A stretch of DNA of 64,000 bases from Candidatus Poseidoniales archaeon (lineage in GTDB: Archaea > Thermoplasmatota > Poseidoniia > Poseidoniales > Poseidoniaceae). Under the pieces are notes generated by a model that had not been told where the DNA came from, searched no databases, and worked only from the letters and a program-made list of their open reading frames with translations. How positions within the stretch are numbered: the stretch's first letter is position 1; each line of letters begins with the position of its first letter. Positions 49,101 to 54,840 of the stretch are shown here, in pieces. The stretch is from the NCBI GenBank assembly GCA_009887135.1, contig QXYA01000095.1:1-64000 (forward strand). The letters run 5' to 3'. The position numbers and the translations under genes were made by a program.

Positions 49101-49379
49101 ATAATTCAAAGGGAATGAAATCAAGATTCGGCTATCGCTTGTTCCTGAAACACCTAGCAATCCAGTGTCATCGCTGGAAAAGTCATCGTTTGGAAAATCT
49201 GAATCGATGTATGTGTCTGTTGTAGGATTAAGGGTCGAAGTAACATGGAGAACCGTTTGCTCCTCCTCAAGTTGTTCGGGAGCAGGGAAGGCTGATGGGA
49301 CGAACACATCGGCGAGTAAAAACATCAAAACCATGATTATGGCTGCTGAAAGATTTCGGGGATTGGTGGTAGTTCTCAT
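40197..49379 (-). CDS. Giant modular surface protein (3060 aa)
   Basis: It begins with a signal peptide (about 1-33). Residues about 50-2150 hold roughly seven DNRLRE/CBM96-type carbohydrate-binding-like modules, each opening with a pattern such as DTYIDSDFPNDDFSSDD or DSYIDSGMPSSNYG and containing a NWTEDGATW-like strand, alternated with fibronectin-like domains (for example TLTWSASTSGSYDM). From about 2150 Ig-like modules follow, then a membrane helix near 2925-2950, an acidic stretch, a GPSGPAPGT repeat and a Trp-rich tail. No catalytic domain is evident. It is probably a polymer-binding or adhesion protein reaching far from the cell. Confidence 0.85.
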   Translation of the reverse strand: MRTTTNPRNLSAAIIMVLMFLLADVFVPSAFPAPEQLEEEQTVLHVTSTLNPTTDTYIDSDFPNDDFSSDDTGLLGVSGTSDSRILISFPLNYASTDTIHSSRVDLVCSSSDASNGLAVYPAATSASWNESATWNSRNGVLAWAQPGVDGTADRDGWEPFHLTAPLNIGGGSSTVELNVTALTQAAVASSQSSLDLVISAHEAQYDCELNETLNVANRPAMIVDSSASTAGTGGQITPDFVSDGAPLMTGDFILSADLNPSMTWNAFSGILAEVQVSLDSSFKSTEDDYAWLYNSDIHTSLFTLAGTTGSLAIPSSAAFENGTYMHYRMRSMDTTGILGSWETGSFFLPEHDIIDNGDGTATIAVDINDLSTDLNFIEDAVADENNKNTNYGSSTTLDATLSSNKETIPHFRLAFDALGMHSNATILEASLNLTRSTSSGSATLALHEMDNDDAWNEDELTWLRKKTSQLWRSGGRGLISHATDTGIFGSQISDDFSFDLTPTLQQHLDNGNTGVIDLAMTTRSENGAYSANAGIDSVTFYSSDATSESDKPYLYITYEWGTPVTVAPSLTSPYDGETLWNQSGHNFTGNTTPTLTWSASTSGSYDMIFELSTDGQYHDRIAYVDTRVDSDFLPSDGDFSFTGANSLEAGHMYNWRMLHIDSDGRHGDWTYSTFLISNMDSTWLGGDRYEFRLKQGNASSDGLHPACADSYIDSGMPSSNYGQETELQVSYNTIPSETTILFGCDLSSTFLPNGYAVESANLEVYLSDFPFGSPVVGAWESTQHNWTEDGATWATYDGSNTWGTVGAKGSERSSLLDSVSIGSGFTSSSSVTWNVTLAMQNAMRDNHSADFILGIIGAGSGQIRDALFHTGSAVDAKRPELSFVYVPGSNAIPVEPVPVNPLNGSWSIQPGINPEPVLRPMLNWTHSSAISVGGYAVQVDTTDAFDSSDMSIETSWSNAGFDVNGKTFTPQNDLTVGETWYWRVRTISTTNQLGNWSQTFHFNIPSLTTWNLSSTSAAVEIRHAEAMPDLGLPHFIDTWLAEGGIEGQQNHSTSTSMKVGELGSGYQSTALLKIPLDQIPSPSNARVTNAELNLWALVGSDTNTEIAVRPVLQTWTTDLNNSTYDGTNSWTLDGGRSIGNDVGQLSDLSTSASADWMDWDVTELVQAALANGDSYLSVALMTSDSSDSLITFASTEGLLTQRPWLNLTWTEGTSTIPTVAGANTLPADGDMSWNLSTHVPEPDTRPVLSWTHSNSANIDDWKVFLQNDASDIMEGFTTYDSRVDSSMFDLQSLTFQPSTDLSTNQSVRWFVQPVNNSMLGPRSTSSVFHIPHDIGQEINSTWGYLNISEGGFLPSLNEPSGFIQDIGLDSGSPNQDLSGDSVLSIGRSSFTTSTSARSSVLFSIDISKLPLGNSFEVMSAELYLATESGSNGEVWISQSKVLTSFDADANWNNATSSTTWNAPGAYHSTDTSVPMNGAGLVDSEDSMIFGNITEVIQQALAQGVNTIHILVQPEENFSSVDGRMDFFSSDEASTSLRPSLNLTYRASNPYVASSPSNLLPVDSSTLWNMSAPRPAGVDHVNHSWTPPSSNETGYQICSASDARMIYDLACILSTDTTSLSESNLTWDPSTTTLANTNATSGDEWQYWRVLSYQLIEDYYRIGEYSQVNKYRIPDAQGYDDGLGNHTVNLSSGSIFTSTGLLPAAPDTYTSSSSFNSNYGSSASLLLGSGTSGDHEVYIEYDLSQMPWPSAITPTSVMLRMYRTQVTGVSPITVSAHACSTFNEGFVTALQSPTCSTTEVTRSTLSVTPPNGWLEWDITSLAQSNIANGNLSMTIKLSAVGTASSLHSFHSGESSSIALRPVLRVDYVDNIAGVIPPAQPVLISPVDGTVLYNTTTTLLEPLDKPTLSWNPVTGATGYIVTIRDSSGQYNFKSGISSQITGTNFVFSSSLSPGSTFEWWVQAVNGSIPGPSSSRWIVGIGDPATQDNFDHTWTYEFQTGNEIQEMAHTNVEDASVYSGTADANLDGDSSMIGIDSGQDEYRMLVSTDFGQIPFNPNMNVHSVDLSLYLTDLDFGAGATGMTLSVHKVLTTGWGETSVTWNGTGAATWGAPGLQPGVDYDSTPLDTFFVSNSQATNQWVQMSLGHRSLFIDGTHGWVIIATVNQGWMTVEFADNSDSTSNLRPLMQMNYTDIDSVTISPTATTTDADTSVTFSASTFDYNSLVATVPIVWSASSGQIDASTGVYTPSTTGVHTITACFGVICADETVTVTPGAPVNLIVTPLTATITADDTLQLTADVVDQFGNIVSGESISFTPSNGSMIGTFGDVFQPYSTGGQTVSVTWTTITVIVNVQVELGAPSEIVLVGCEGVTPAGTECEITTTLYDQFGNIIPLSEAGALTYSVTDGLYSEATSMYFADQVGTWQFSLTSGIGLSDSITITTGHGAMDSLEIVPSAWDLTADEVIFMNTTRIDIQGNRLPVSLPLANWTFVSDGAVNVTFNHPVQWIPTGLGGRVITAQYETISSSITVNVTKGAMTGMALIVDSADANDQSYSLTADETLQVKAKATDAKGNRWTIDVNWTMSHPSWTDQSVLLYTLSDETEFMPQLASEIPYMINAEYTFGGVVFSESVSATVSEGMLQIFTMSSIASTGDSSTAYNISADQYLDFSVSLSDGDLNPLDASRLTWLFEDLVSGSVIDMTSTFESDAYHWEATSVGSYRVTAFVVNADGFNYSKQVDISVYHGIAVSLEHTLDTLSEDAGESIDIVITGTDSDGNTFPQDVEWTEDGTTSSRIVPRANIGAYTYQASVAGEHVMIYSTPGATNTFELSIQPQMVVAYLEVVLSATTVDQQASIDVTVEAKDMFYNPIPVPSSARVDSTGRGTVKELGPGQWRVTTLDSGGQTITVTAGQVSESLEIEVTGTFGGFFAAGGALYYVGAVLIGLIAVVLLVLLVMALRSGRGDDDWDDDYDEDDEDSAPATRGPSGPAPGTGPSGPSGPAPGTGPSGPAPGTGPSNPPPEAEEKEDTSWMVEHRVDDDGTEWAQNEDETWYYREPGQTDWAVWED
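40354..40443 (-). repeat. 27-nt tandem repeats encoding a Gly/Pro/Ser linker
   Basis: Three 27-nt units, with one extra 9-nt sub-unit between the second and third (40408-40416), encode GPSGPAPGT repeats in the cytoplasmic linker of the giant surface protein. Copies are almost identical, so copy number may vary between strains by slippage. Confidence 0.8.
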
Positions 49380-49427
49380 GGCGCTCGCTTCGGCTAAGAT
49401 GTGGAAGGTTATGACTGATTCGCTCTA

Positions 49428-49446
49428 CGCCCCCCATAGGGGGGCG
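49428..49446. repeat. GC-rich perfect hairpin between divergent genes
   Basis: CGCCCCCC, a three-base centre ATA, and GGGGGGCG make an 8-bp perfect stem in the 129-nt gap between the giant surface gene and rfcS, just before the rfcS TATA-like element. Its G/C runs stand out in otherwise AT-leaning spacer DNA. Operator or structural role unknown. Confidence 0.55.
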
Positions 49447-49448
49447 CT

Positions 49449-49458
49449 CAATATAGTC
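49449..49458 (+). promoter_or_regulatory. Candidate TATA box for rfcS
   Basis: CAATATAGTC directly follows the hairpin and predicts a start near 49478. That leaves the ATG at 49476 at the edge of the message and fits the ATG at 49509 better. Confidence 0.4.
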
Positions 49459-49508
49459 AATTCAAATCCAACCGAATGTTGAAGGAGGCTCGGCATTCTC
49501 TTGACGAT

Positions 49509-50465
49509 ATGAGCGAGTTATGGGTTGAGCGCCATCGGCCACAAAGTGTCTCTGAAATACGTGGCCAATCCTCCGTAGTAAGTCGATTAAAGGTCTATGC
49601 AGAACACAAAGAATTCCCACACTTGCTTTTTGCAGGCCCACCCGGGACAGGAAAGACCACCGCAGCAATGGCACTAACCAAAGACGTCTATGGGAAAAAT
49701 TTCCGTGACAATCTTCTTGAAATGAACGCATCCGACGAGAGAGGATTGGATAAAATACGTTCAAAGGTCAAACAATTTGCACGAACTCAGCCATATGGCG
49801 ATGCGAAATTCAAAATTATTTTCCTTGATGAATCCGATGCTCTAACAAACGATGCTCAAGGAGCACTTCGCCGTATAATGGAGCAATATGCCGAGACATG
49901 TCGATTCATTCTATCTTGCAACTATTCTTCAAAGGTGATTGAACCAATTCAATCACGGTGTGCAGTATTTCGATTTCGCCCCCTCGCTGATTCAGATGTA
50001 CTGGCTCAAGTAAAGTACGTCGCCAAAGAGGAGAAGGTAACTCTCGAAGATGATGCTGCAGAAGCATTGGCTCGAATTGCCCAAGGTGATTTGAGAAGGG
50101 CAATCACTGCCCTACAAGTTTCAGCTGCAATCAGCAACACTATTTCCAGATCGGTTGTTTATGAAACATCAGCAACGGCTCCACCTGAAGCATTGCATCA
50201 ATACATCATGGCATGTCGGGAGGATGGATTTCACGTTGCACGAAGAAGGTTACAAGAACTTCTCGACAGATATGGTTTGGCAGGGACTGATTTTGTCGGC
50301 CAACTTCATCGAGAATTATACGGTGTTGATTTTATCTCGGAAACCGACAAATTAGATTTGACTGAGGTCATGGCTGAAGTTGATTATCGTCTTGTTGAGG
50401 GCGGTGGCGAGCGCATACAACTCGATGCTATGACCGCTCGATTGGTATCCATGCTCAAACCCTGA
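49509..50465 (+). CDS. rfcS: Replication factor C small subunit
   Basis: RFC loads the PCNA clamp at primer ends during replication. The 318 residues begin SELWVERHRPQSVSEIRGQ, then Walker A GPPGTGKTT, Walker B FLDESDAL (in place of DEAD as in RFC), the SRC motif SRCAVFRFRP and sensor 2 region DLRRAITALQ, with the C-terminal collar domain after about 225. The ATG at 49476 is in frame and would add 11 residues; family starts favour 49509. A GGAGG lies 20 nt upstream, too far to decide. A pyrimidine tract follows the stop. Confidence 0.95.
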   Translation: MSELWVERHRPQSVSEIRGQSSVVSRLKVYAEHKEFPHLLFAGPPGTGKTTAAMALTKDVYGKNFRDNLLEMNASDERGLDKIRSKVKQFARTQPYGDAKFKIIFLDESDALTNDAQGALRRIMEQYAETCRFILSCNYSSKVIEPIQSRCAVFRFRPLADSDVLAQVKYVAKEEKVTLEDDAAEALARIAQGDLRRAITALQVSAAISNTISRSVVYETSATAPPEALHQYIMACREDGFHVARRRLQELLDRYGLAGTDFVGQLHRELYGVDFISETDKLDLTEVMAEVDYRLVEGGGERIQLDAMTARLVSMLKP

Positions 50466-50490
50466 TTCTTTCACTTTCACTTTCACATTT
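50466..50490 (+). terminator. TTTCAC-repeat tract after rfcS
   Basis: Right after the rfcS stop, three TTTCAC units in a row form a pyrimidine tract like that at 2344-2370. T-rich non-template strand suits archaeal termination. No hairpin is seen. Confidence 0.35.
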
Positions 50491-50534
50491 ACTGCCTGAA
50501 GAAAGTAACAGTATCTTTGAACTGACGCAGGAAC

Positions 50535-50711
50535 ATGAACCAATCAACTCGAATCATTTTTGACGCCCTATCTTGGACACCTCTTGCCCCTTTGGTCAGG
50601 ACATATCGACGTAAACAAGTCGAAACGATGACAGCGGAATTACGAGTAACAATCGAAATCGATTCGTTGTTCGACCAAATTTTGATGAATCATTCTGATA
50701 TGCTGTCCTGA
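50535..50711 (+). CDS. Possible 58-residue small protein
   Basis: An ATG at 50535 opens 58 codons to TGA at 50709-50711, giving a protein with a basic middle (VRTYRRKQVET) and an amphipathic end. A weak TATA-like AGTATCTT lies about 24 nt upstream. Its 3' end overlaps the convergent membrane-protein gene by 22 nt. The reading frame is uninterrupted and sits where no other gene does, but it resembles no family I know and could be chance. Confidence 0.4.
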   Translation: MNQSTRIIFDALSWTPLAPLVRTYRRKQVETMTAELRVTIEIDSLFDQILMNHSDMLS

Positions 50712-51619
50712 TAAAATGGGGAGGCGTTGATTATTTCTAGCGTCCAAGTGTAGGTCTGAACATTTTCCCAAGGATCTCCTTCTTCCGTAATCACCACTTT
50801 GATTGTATGAGTTCCTTCGCCCAAATCAGTTCCTAAAAAGATTGCAAAGGGTTGATCTTGGTCTCCATGAGGAGTCAAGTTTGGTGAACTCTTATTCGAG
50901 CTTGAAGTACCATTCTTAATCGCCTCAGCATTATCATACCAGTATGATTCATTCACTTCCCTAGTTGATACATTTGCTTGATATTCCCGAGTCACTTCAA
51001 CTGAAGCCCCATCTGAATTTTTGTTATCCATTAGACCGAATAAAAGCCATGCGTCCCCTTGCAGAGTAGTTGTTCCGTTGGTGTGCCAAGTAAGTGTCGT
51101 CCCTTTGGTAGAAACATCAAACGGATATTCAATTGCTTCACCATCGTCTGCAATTACAGTCCAAGATTTCGCTAACTCAGGGGCTGCAATATCTCCAAAT
51201 GGTGGGTTAACAAGCAAGAAAGATAATGCTAGGAACGTGAAGGTGTGAAGGAACGCAGCCTTGAACCAAGTGCCACCGCCGTAATGCTCAACAAAGCGTT
51301 CTGGCATAACTGTTCGATGAAGAGTCGGAATAAGGAAGATACATGTCAAAGGGAGAATGTACAGAATTTTTGAGTTCTCTGGATCGGTTACGCCCATCAA
51401 GACATATCTCATGAGGAGAGTAACCAAAAGTGCGAATCCTAAAACCAGCCACATCGAGGCCATATCTGCCTTCTCTTTAGCGACGTGCTTTACTGGGTCG
51501 AACGGTTCGATTCCAAGGTTGCGGCCAGTCCGACGTACCTTCTTTTCCTTACCATCTCCTGGCGCTCGTTGTCGACGCTCACCTTGCGCCGCCGTCATCG
51601 CTGTGGAGAGGTCGACCAT
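50690..51619 (-). CDS. Membrane protein with an extracytoplasmic beta domain
   Basis: Family not recognised. The 309 residues start with a basic cytoplasmic region (about 1-50, RRQR, KKVRRTGR), then three hydrophobic helices (about 55-77, 85-105, 120-140), and an outer domain of about 165 residues rich in Thr, Ser and Asn with beta-strand character (TLTWHTNGTTTLQGDAW). The end has VQTYTWTLEI. ATG at 51619 is preferred; a TTG at 51676 is the alternative. Partner and function unknown. It is divergent from tRNA-Met. Confidence 0.75.
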   Translation of the reverse strand: MVDLSTAMTAAQGERRQRAPGDGKEKKVRRTGRNLGIEPFDPVKHVAKEKADMASMWLVLGFALLVTLLMRYVLMGVTDPENSKILYILPLTCIFLIPTLHRTVMPERFVEHYGGGTWFKAAFLHTFTFLALSFLLVNPPFGDIAAPELAKSWTVIADDGEAIEYPFDVSTKGTTLTWHTNGTTTLQGDAWLLFGLMDNKNSDGASVEVTREYQANVSTREVNESYWYDNAEAIKNGTSSSNKSSPNLTPHGDQDQPFAIFLGTDLGEGTHTIKVVITEEGDPWENVQTYTWTLEIINASPFYQDSISE

Positions 51620-51716
51620 ACCCCTGCGGATGAGTGAAAGCGAATGAAGGATGCGGTCAGATTCCTTCGAATACAACCCGCATTATTCAAATGGGGGTTT
51701 TCGCAGGCGAGGTTAG

Positions 51717-51846
51717 GCCGGGGTGGCGTAGTTGGTAGCGCGTCGGACTCATAGGGCAGCCTGAAGGCGATCGTATGACGTGCAAACCCCCTTGTGGTGT
51801 CTGAGACATCCGAAGGTCGCGGGTTCGAGCCCCGCTCCCGGCACCA
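51717..51846 (+). tRNA. Elongator tRNA-Met (CAU) with intron and encoded CCA
   Basis: The exons fold into a full cloverleaf: acceptor GCCGGGG with TCCCGGC (last pair G-U), D arm GCGTAGTTGGTAGCGC, anticodon stem TCGGA/TCCGA with loop CTCATAA, and T arm GCGGGTTCGAGCCCCGC, then A73 and CCA. The anticodon is CAT. The G1-C72 pair and the absence of three G-C pairs in the anticodon stem argue against initiator tRNA. Ile2 with modified C34 has a different acceptor, so elongator Met is preferred. A 54-nt intron lies at 37/38. Confidence 0.92.
51754..51807 (+). other. 54-nt intron of tRNA-Met at position 37/38
   Basis: Exon CTCA (51748-51751) pairs with TGAG in the intron (51802-51805), giving the 4-bp helix flanked by 3-nt bulges TA|g and ac|A, the bulge-helix-bulge cut by archaeal splicing endonuclease. 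The outer stems TCGGA/TCCGA and ggca/tgtc close the motif. Its position after nucleotide 37 is the canonical one. Confidence 0.88.
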
Positions 51847-51886
51847 CCATCGTAGCGTTGAAGGGCTTGGCTGTGCAGCAACCATC

Positions 51887-53239
51887 ATGGCTGAAGCACC
51901 TTCTGTAGGTTCGAGAGTAAAACTGCGACTCGAAACGCTCTCTGGAGATACCATTGTAGAAGGCGTCATTTTACCGCCTGCGGTTGAGCAACACGTCACT
52001 GTTAAATTACCAAATGGCTACAATCTGAGCCATCCACTTACCCAAACGCATGTCATAGAGTCTGAGATAAAGGAAGCTCAGCCTTCTACACAAGCGTCCC
52101 AACCGGCTCACAATCCGGACCTACCATCCATTCGAATCATCCACACAGGTGGAACAATCGCTTCTAAGGTAGATTATGTTACAGGAGCAGTTACTGCTCA
52201 ATTCGAGCCCTCTGAACTAGTACATCACGTTCCTGAATTGCAACGAATTGCAAACATTGACGCTCACAAAATAGGCAATATGTTCAGCGAAGATATTCGC
52301 CCAATGCATTGGAATCAAATCATCGATGCTACTGAGAAAGCATTCCAACAAGGATGTGATGGGGTCGTCGTCACACATGGGACTGACACACTCCATATCT
52401 CATCATCCGCAGTAGCATATGCATGGTGTGGAGAAGGAAAGAACACACCTGGACGAATTGCTTTTGTTGGGTCCCAACGATCGAGTGACCGTGCTTCATC
52501 AGATGCTGCTCAGAACCTCATCGCAGCAGTAACTTGGGCTGCTCAAGGCCCAACGCCGAACGGGAATCTATCTGATTGTGTCGTCGTTGCCATGCATCGA
52601 ACAAGTGATGATGGAGCATGTTCAATTCACGCTGCAACAGGTGTTCGAAAACTCCACTCGAGTCGTCGTGACGCGTTCAGACCGGTAAACACCCAACCAC
52701 TCGCAACAGTAACAATCGATGAAGGGATCATTGAAATTCAACTCAGCGAACATTATCAGAAGAACAGAATGGAACATCCAGTACGTGAAAGAGCAACTGC
52801 AGCATCACGATTCAAACCTGATCTATCGATTCGCCAATTCATGGCTGGACCTTGGTTACTCTCCGCTGAGATTAACGAGGCAATAGAATCGAATGTTGAT
52901 GCCTTAGTCTTCCACGGCACTGGACTTGGTCACGTACCAATCGAAAATCCAAATGAAGATGCACCTCAGAACCTCGAATTACGCTCGTCAATTCAGAAGG
53001 CGATTGATAACAACATCCCCGTCATGATCGTGAACCAATGCATCCATGGCCCAGTGGATATGAATGTCTACTCCAAAGGAAGAATCCAACAAGAAATAGG
53101 CATGTTAGGGCACGGAATCACGACATCACCTGAAGCTGCAATTGTAAAGTTACATTATGCCCTCTCAACGGACAAAAATGTCCGCGAAATTCTCGCAACC
53201 AATCTCTTTGGAGAAGAAATCTATCAGATAAGAGATTAA
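51887..53239 (+). CDS. gatD: Glu-tRNA(Gln) amidotransferase subunit D
   Basis: GatD is the asparaginase-like subunit that frees ammonia from an amide donor for the GatDE enzyme, which turns Glu-tRNA(Gln) into Gln-tRNA(Gln); GatDE is archaea-specific. The 450 residues have an N-terminal Sm-like region (about 1-60), then HTGGTIASK at 86-94, the catalytic Thr-rich loop, and HGTDTLH with the second Thr-Asp set. The ATG at 51887 starts MAEAPSVGSRVK; frames opening earlier run back over tRNA-Met and are excluded. GatE is not in the window. The acyl-CoA carboxylase gene follows after 8 nt. Confidence 0.95.
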   Translation: MAEAPSVGSRVKLRLETLSGDTIVEGVILPPAVEQHVTVKLPNGYNLSHPLTQTHVIESEIKEAQPSTQASQPAHNPDLPSIRIIHTGGTIASKVDYVTGAVTAQFEPSELVHHVPELQRIANIDAHKIGNMFSEDIRPMHWNQIIDATEKAFQQGCDGVVVTHGTDTLHISSSAVAYAWCGEGKNTPGRIAFVGSQRSSDRASSDAAQNLIAAVTWAAQGPTPNGNLSDCVVVAMHRTSDDGACSIHAATGVRKLHSSRRDAFRPVNTQPLATVTIDEGIIEIQLSEHYQKNRMEHPVRERATAASRFKPDLSIRQFMAGPWLLSAEINEAIESNVDALVFHGTGLGHVPIENPNEDAPQNLELRSSIQKAIDNNIPVMIVNQCIHGPVDMNVYSKGRIQQEIGMLGHGITTSPEAAIVKLHYALSTDKNVREILATNLFGEEIYQIRD

Positions 53240-53247
53240 GCGATTCG

Positions 53248-54840
53248 ATGAAGAACCTCATCGACCCTCATCTGTCCATGGCGACTCCTACTGGTGACCC
53301 CGTTAGCGAACTTCGCTCACGTCGAGAAAGTGCTCGATTAGGGGGCGGATTGAAGGCACAGGAAGCCATCCGAGCAGGAGGAAGAGGAACTGCAAGAGAC
53401 CGTATCGGGATGCTATTAGATCCCGATTCATTCATTGAAGTTGATACATTTGTCACGCATCGAACAACTGACCACAATATGTTCCTTCATGAAACACTTG
53501 GAGACGGAGTAATTACAGGACATGGAACCATTGATGGCCGTAGAGTTCACTGCTTTGCCCAGGACTTCAGCGTTCATGGGGGTTCAATGGGAGAAATGCA
53601 TGCAAAGAAGATCGCTAAAGTCGTTGAAATGGCTGAGCGGACAAAAACACCACTCGTATGTGTCTGGGATGGAGGGGGCCAACGTGCTCATGATGGGCTC
53701 GATGCACTTGCTGGAACTGGAGAACTCCTCGATCGACTTGTCCAATGCAGTGGTAGAATTCCAGTCCTCAGCCTTGTCCTTGGACCTGTCGTTGGTGTTT
53801 CCGCACTGGCTGCAAGTCTGTCTGATTTCACAATACTTGGAGAAGAGCATGGGCAGTTATTCCTATCCTCTCCACTCGAAACTCCTGAAGTGCAACAAGG
53901 TGAAGTTGACGCATCTGGACTTGGAGGCGCATCACTTCATGCGTCAAGGTCGGGAATTGCTTGTTTGGTAGCAGATGACGAAGAAGATGCATGTTTCCTC
54001 GTTCACGAGATACTATCTTATCTTCCAGACCACAACGATGCTGAACCTCCATTCGTAGCGACTGAAGATCCAATAACCCGTCTCAATGAAGAATTAGAAA
54101 CACTCGTTCCTGACAATCCCAATCGTCCCTATGACATGGTGAAGGTTGTCGAAGAAGTTGTTGATGATGGAGAATTCTTAGAACTCTTCACAAATTACGC
54201 AGAAAACATCATCATTGGATTCGCTCGACTTAACGGACGTACAATCGGTATTGTCGGCAATCAACCAAATGTTCTCGCAGGCTGCTTAGATATTGACGCA
54301 TCGATCAAGGCCGCTCGATTCATTCGCCTATGTGATGCATTCAACATCCCTCTTGTAACGTTCGAAGATGTTCCAGGATTCCTTCCAGGTGTTGTTCAAG
54401 AATGGGGTGGAATCATTCGACATGGAGCAAAACTCCTCTTCGCCTATGCTGAAGCAACAGTCCCCAAACTTACACTCATCACGAGAAAAGCATACGGTGG
54501 AGCCTACTTGGCAATGTCATGTAAGCATTTACAGAGTGATTACAATGTCGCTTGGCCAACTGCTGAACTTGCAGTAATGGGGGCAGAAGGAGCGGTTAAC
54601 ATCATTCATCGAAGAGAAATCAACGCAGTTGAACCAGAACAACAAGAAGACGTTCGTCTTCGACTCGTCGATGAATACAAAGCCAAATTTGGTGATCCAT
54701 ACGTTGCAGCAAGAAATGGTTGGCTTGATGATGTCATCGAACCTTCAGAAAGCAGATTGCGTCTTTGCAGAGCACTGAATATTCTACGCTCAAAGCGAGA
54801 ATGGAGCCCACCTAAGAAACACGGCAACATTCCTCTATGA
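53248..54840 (+). CDS. Acyl-CoA/propionyl-CoA carboxylase carboxyltransferase subunit
   Basis: The beta subunit moves CO2 from carboxybiotin to propionyl- or acetyl-CoA. The 530-residue length is typical, with the two crotonase-like halves: the N half opens GTARDRIGMLLDPDSFIE and has SVHGGSMGEMHAKKI; the C half carries NQPNVLAGCLDIDASIKAARF and TRKAYGGAYLAMSCKH, the latter with the Gly-Gly oxyanion loop. The start at 53248 follows gatD by 8 nt; ATG at 53278 is an alternative. The biotin carrier and carboxylase subunits are not in this window. It overlaps the convergent surface-protein gene by 6 nt. Confidence 0.92.
   Translation: MKNLIDPHLSMATPTGDPVSELRSRRESARLGGGLKAQEAIRAGGRGTARDRIGMLLDPDSFIEVDTFVTHRTTDHNMFLHETLGDGVITGHGTIDGRRVHCFAQDFSVHGGSMGEMHAKKIAKVVEMAERTKTPLVCVWDGGGQRAHDGLDALAGTGELLDRLVQCSGRIPVLSLVLGPVVGVSALAASLSDFTILGEEHGQLFLSSPLETPEVQQGEVDASGLGGASLHASRSGIACLVADDEEDACFLVHEILSYLPDHNDAEPPFVATEDPITRLNEELETLVPDNPNRPYDMVKVVEEVVDDGEFLELFTNYAENIIIGFARLNGRTIGIVGNQPNVLAGCLDIDASIKAARFIRLCDAFNIPLVTFEDVPGFLPGVVQEWGGIIRHGAKLLFAYAEATVPKLTLITRKAYGGAYLAMSCKHLQSDYNVAWPTAELAVMGAEGAVNIIHRREINAVEPEQQEDVRLRLVDEYKAKFGDPYVAARNGWLDDVIEPSESRLRLCRALNILRSKREWSPPKKHGNIPL

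Noticed and set aside
51794..51886. Upstream extension of gatD to 51794
   Set aside because: It would run over the intron and 3' half of tRNA-Met, and the translated part is unlike GatD; the family start is at 51887.
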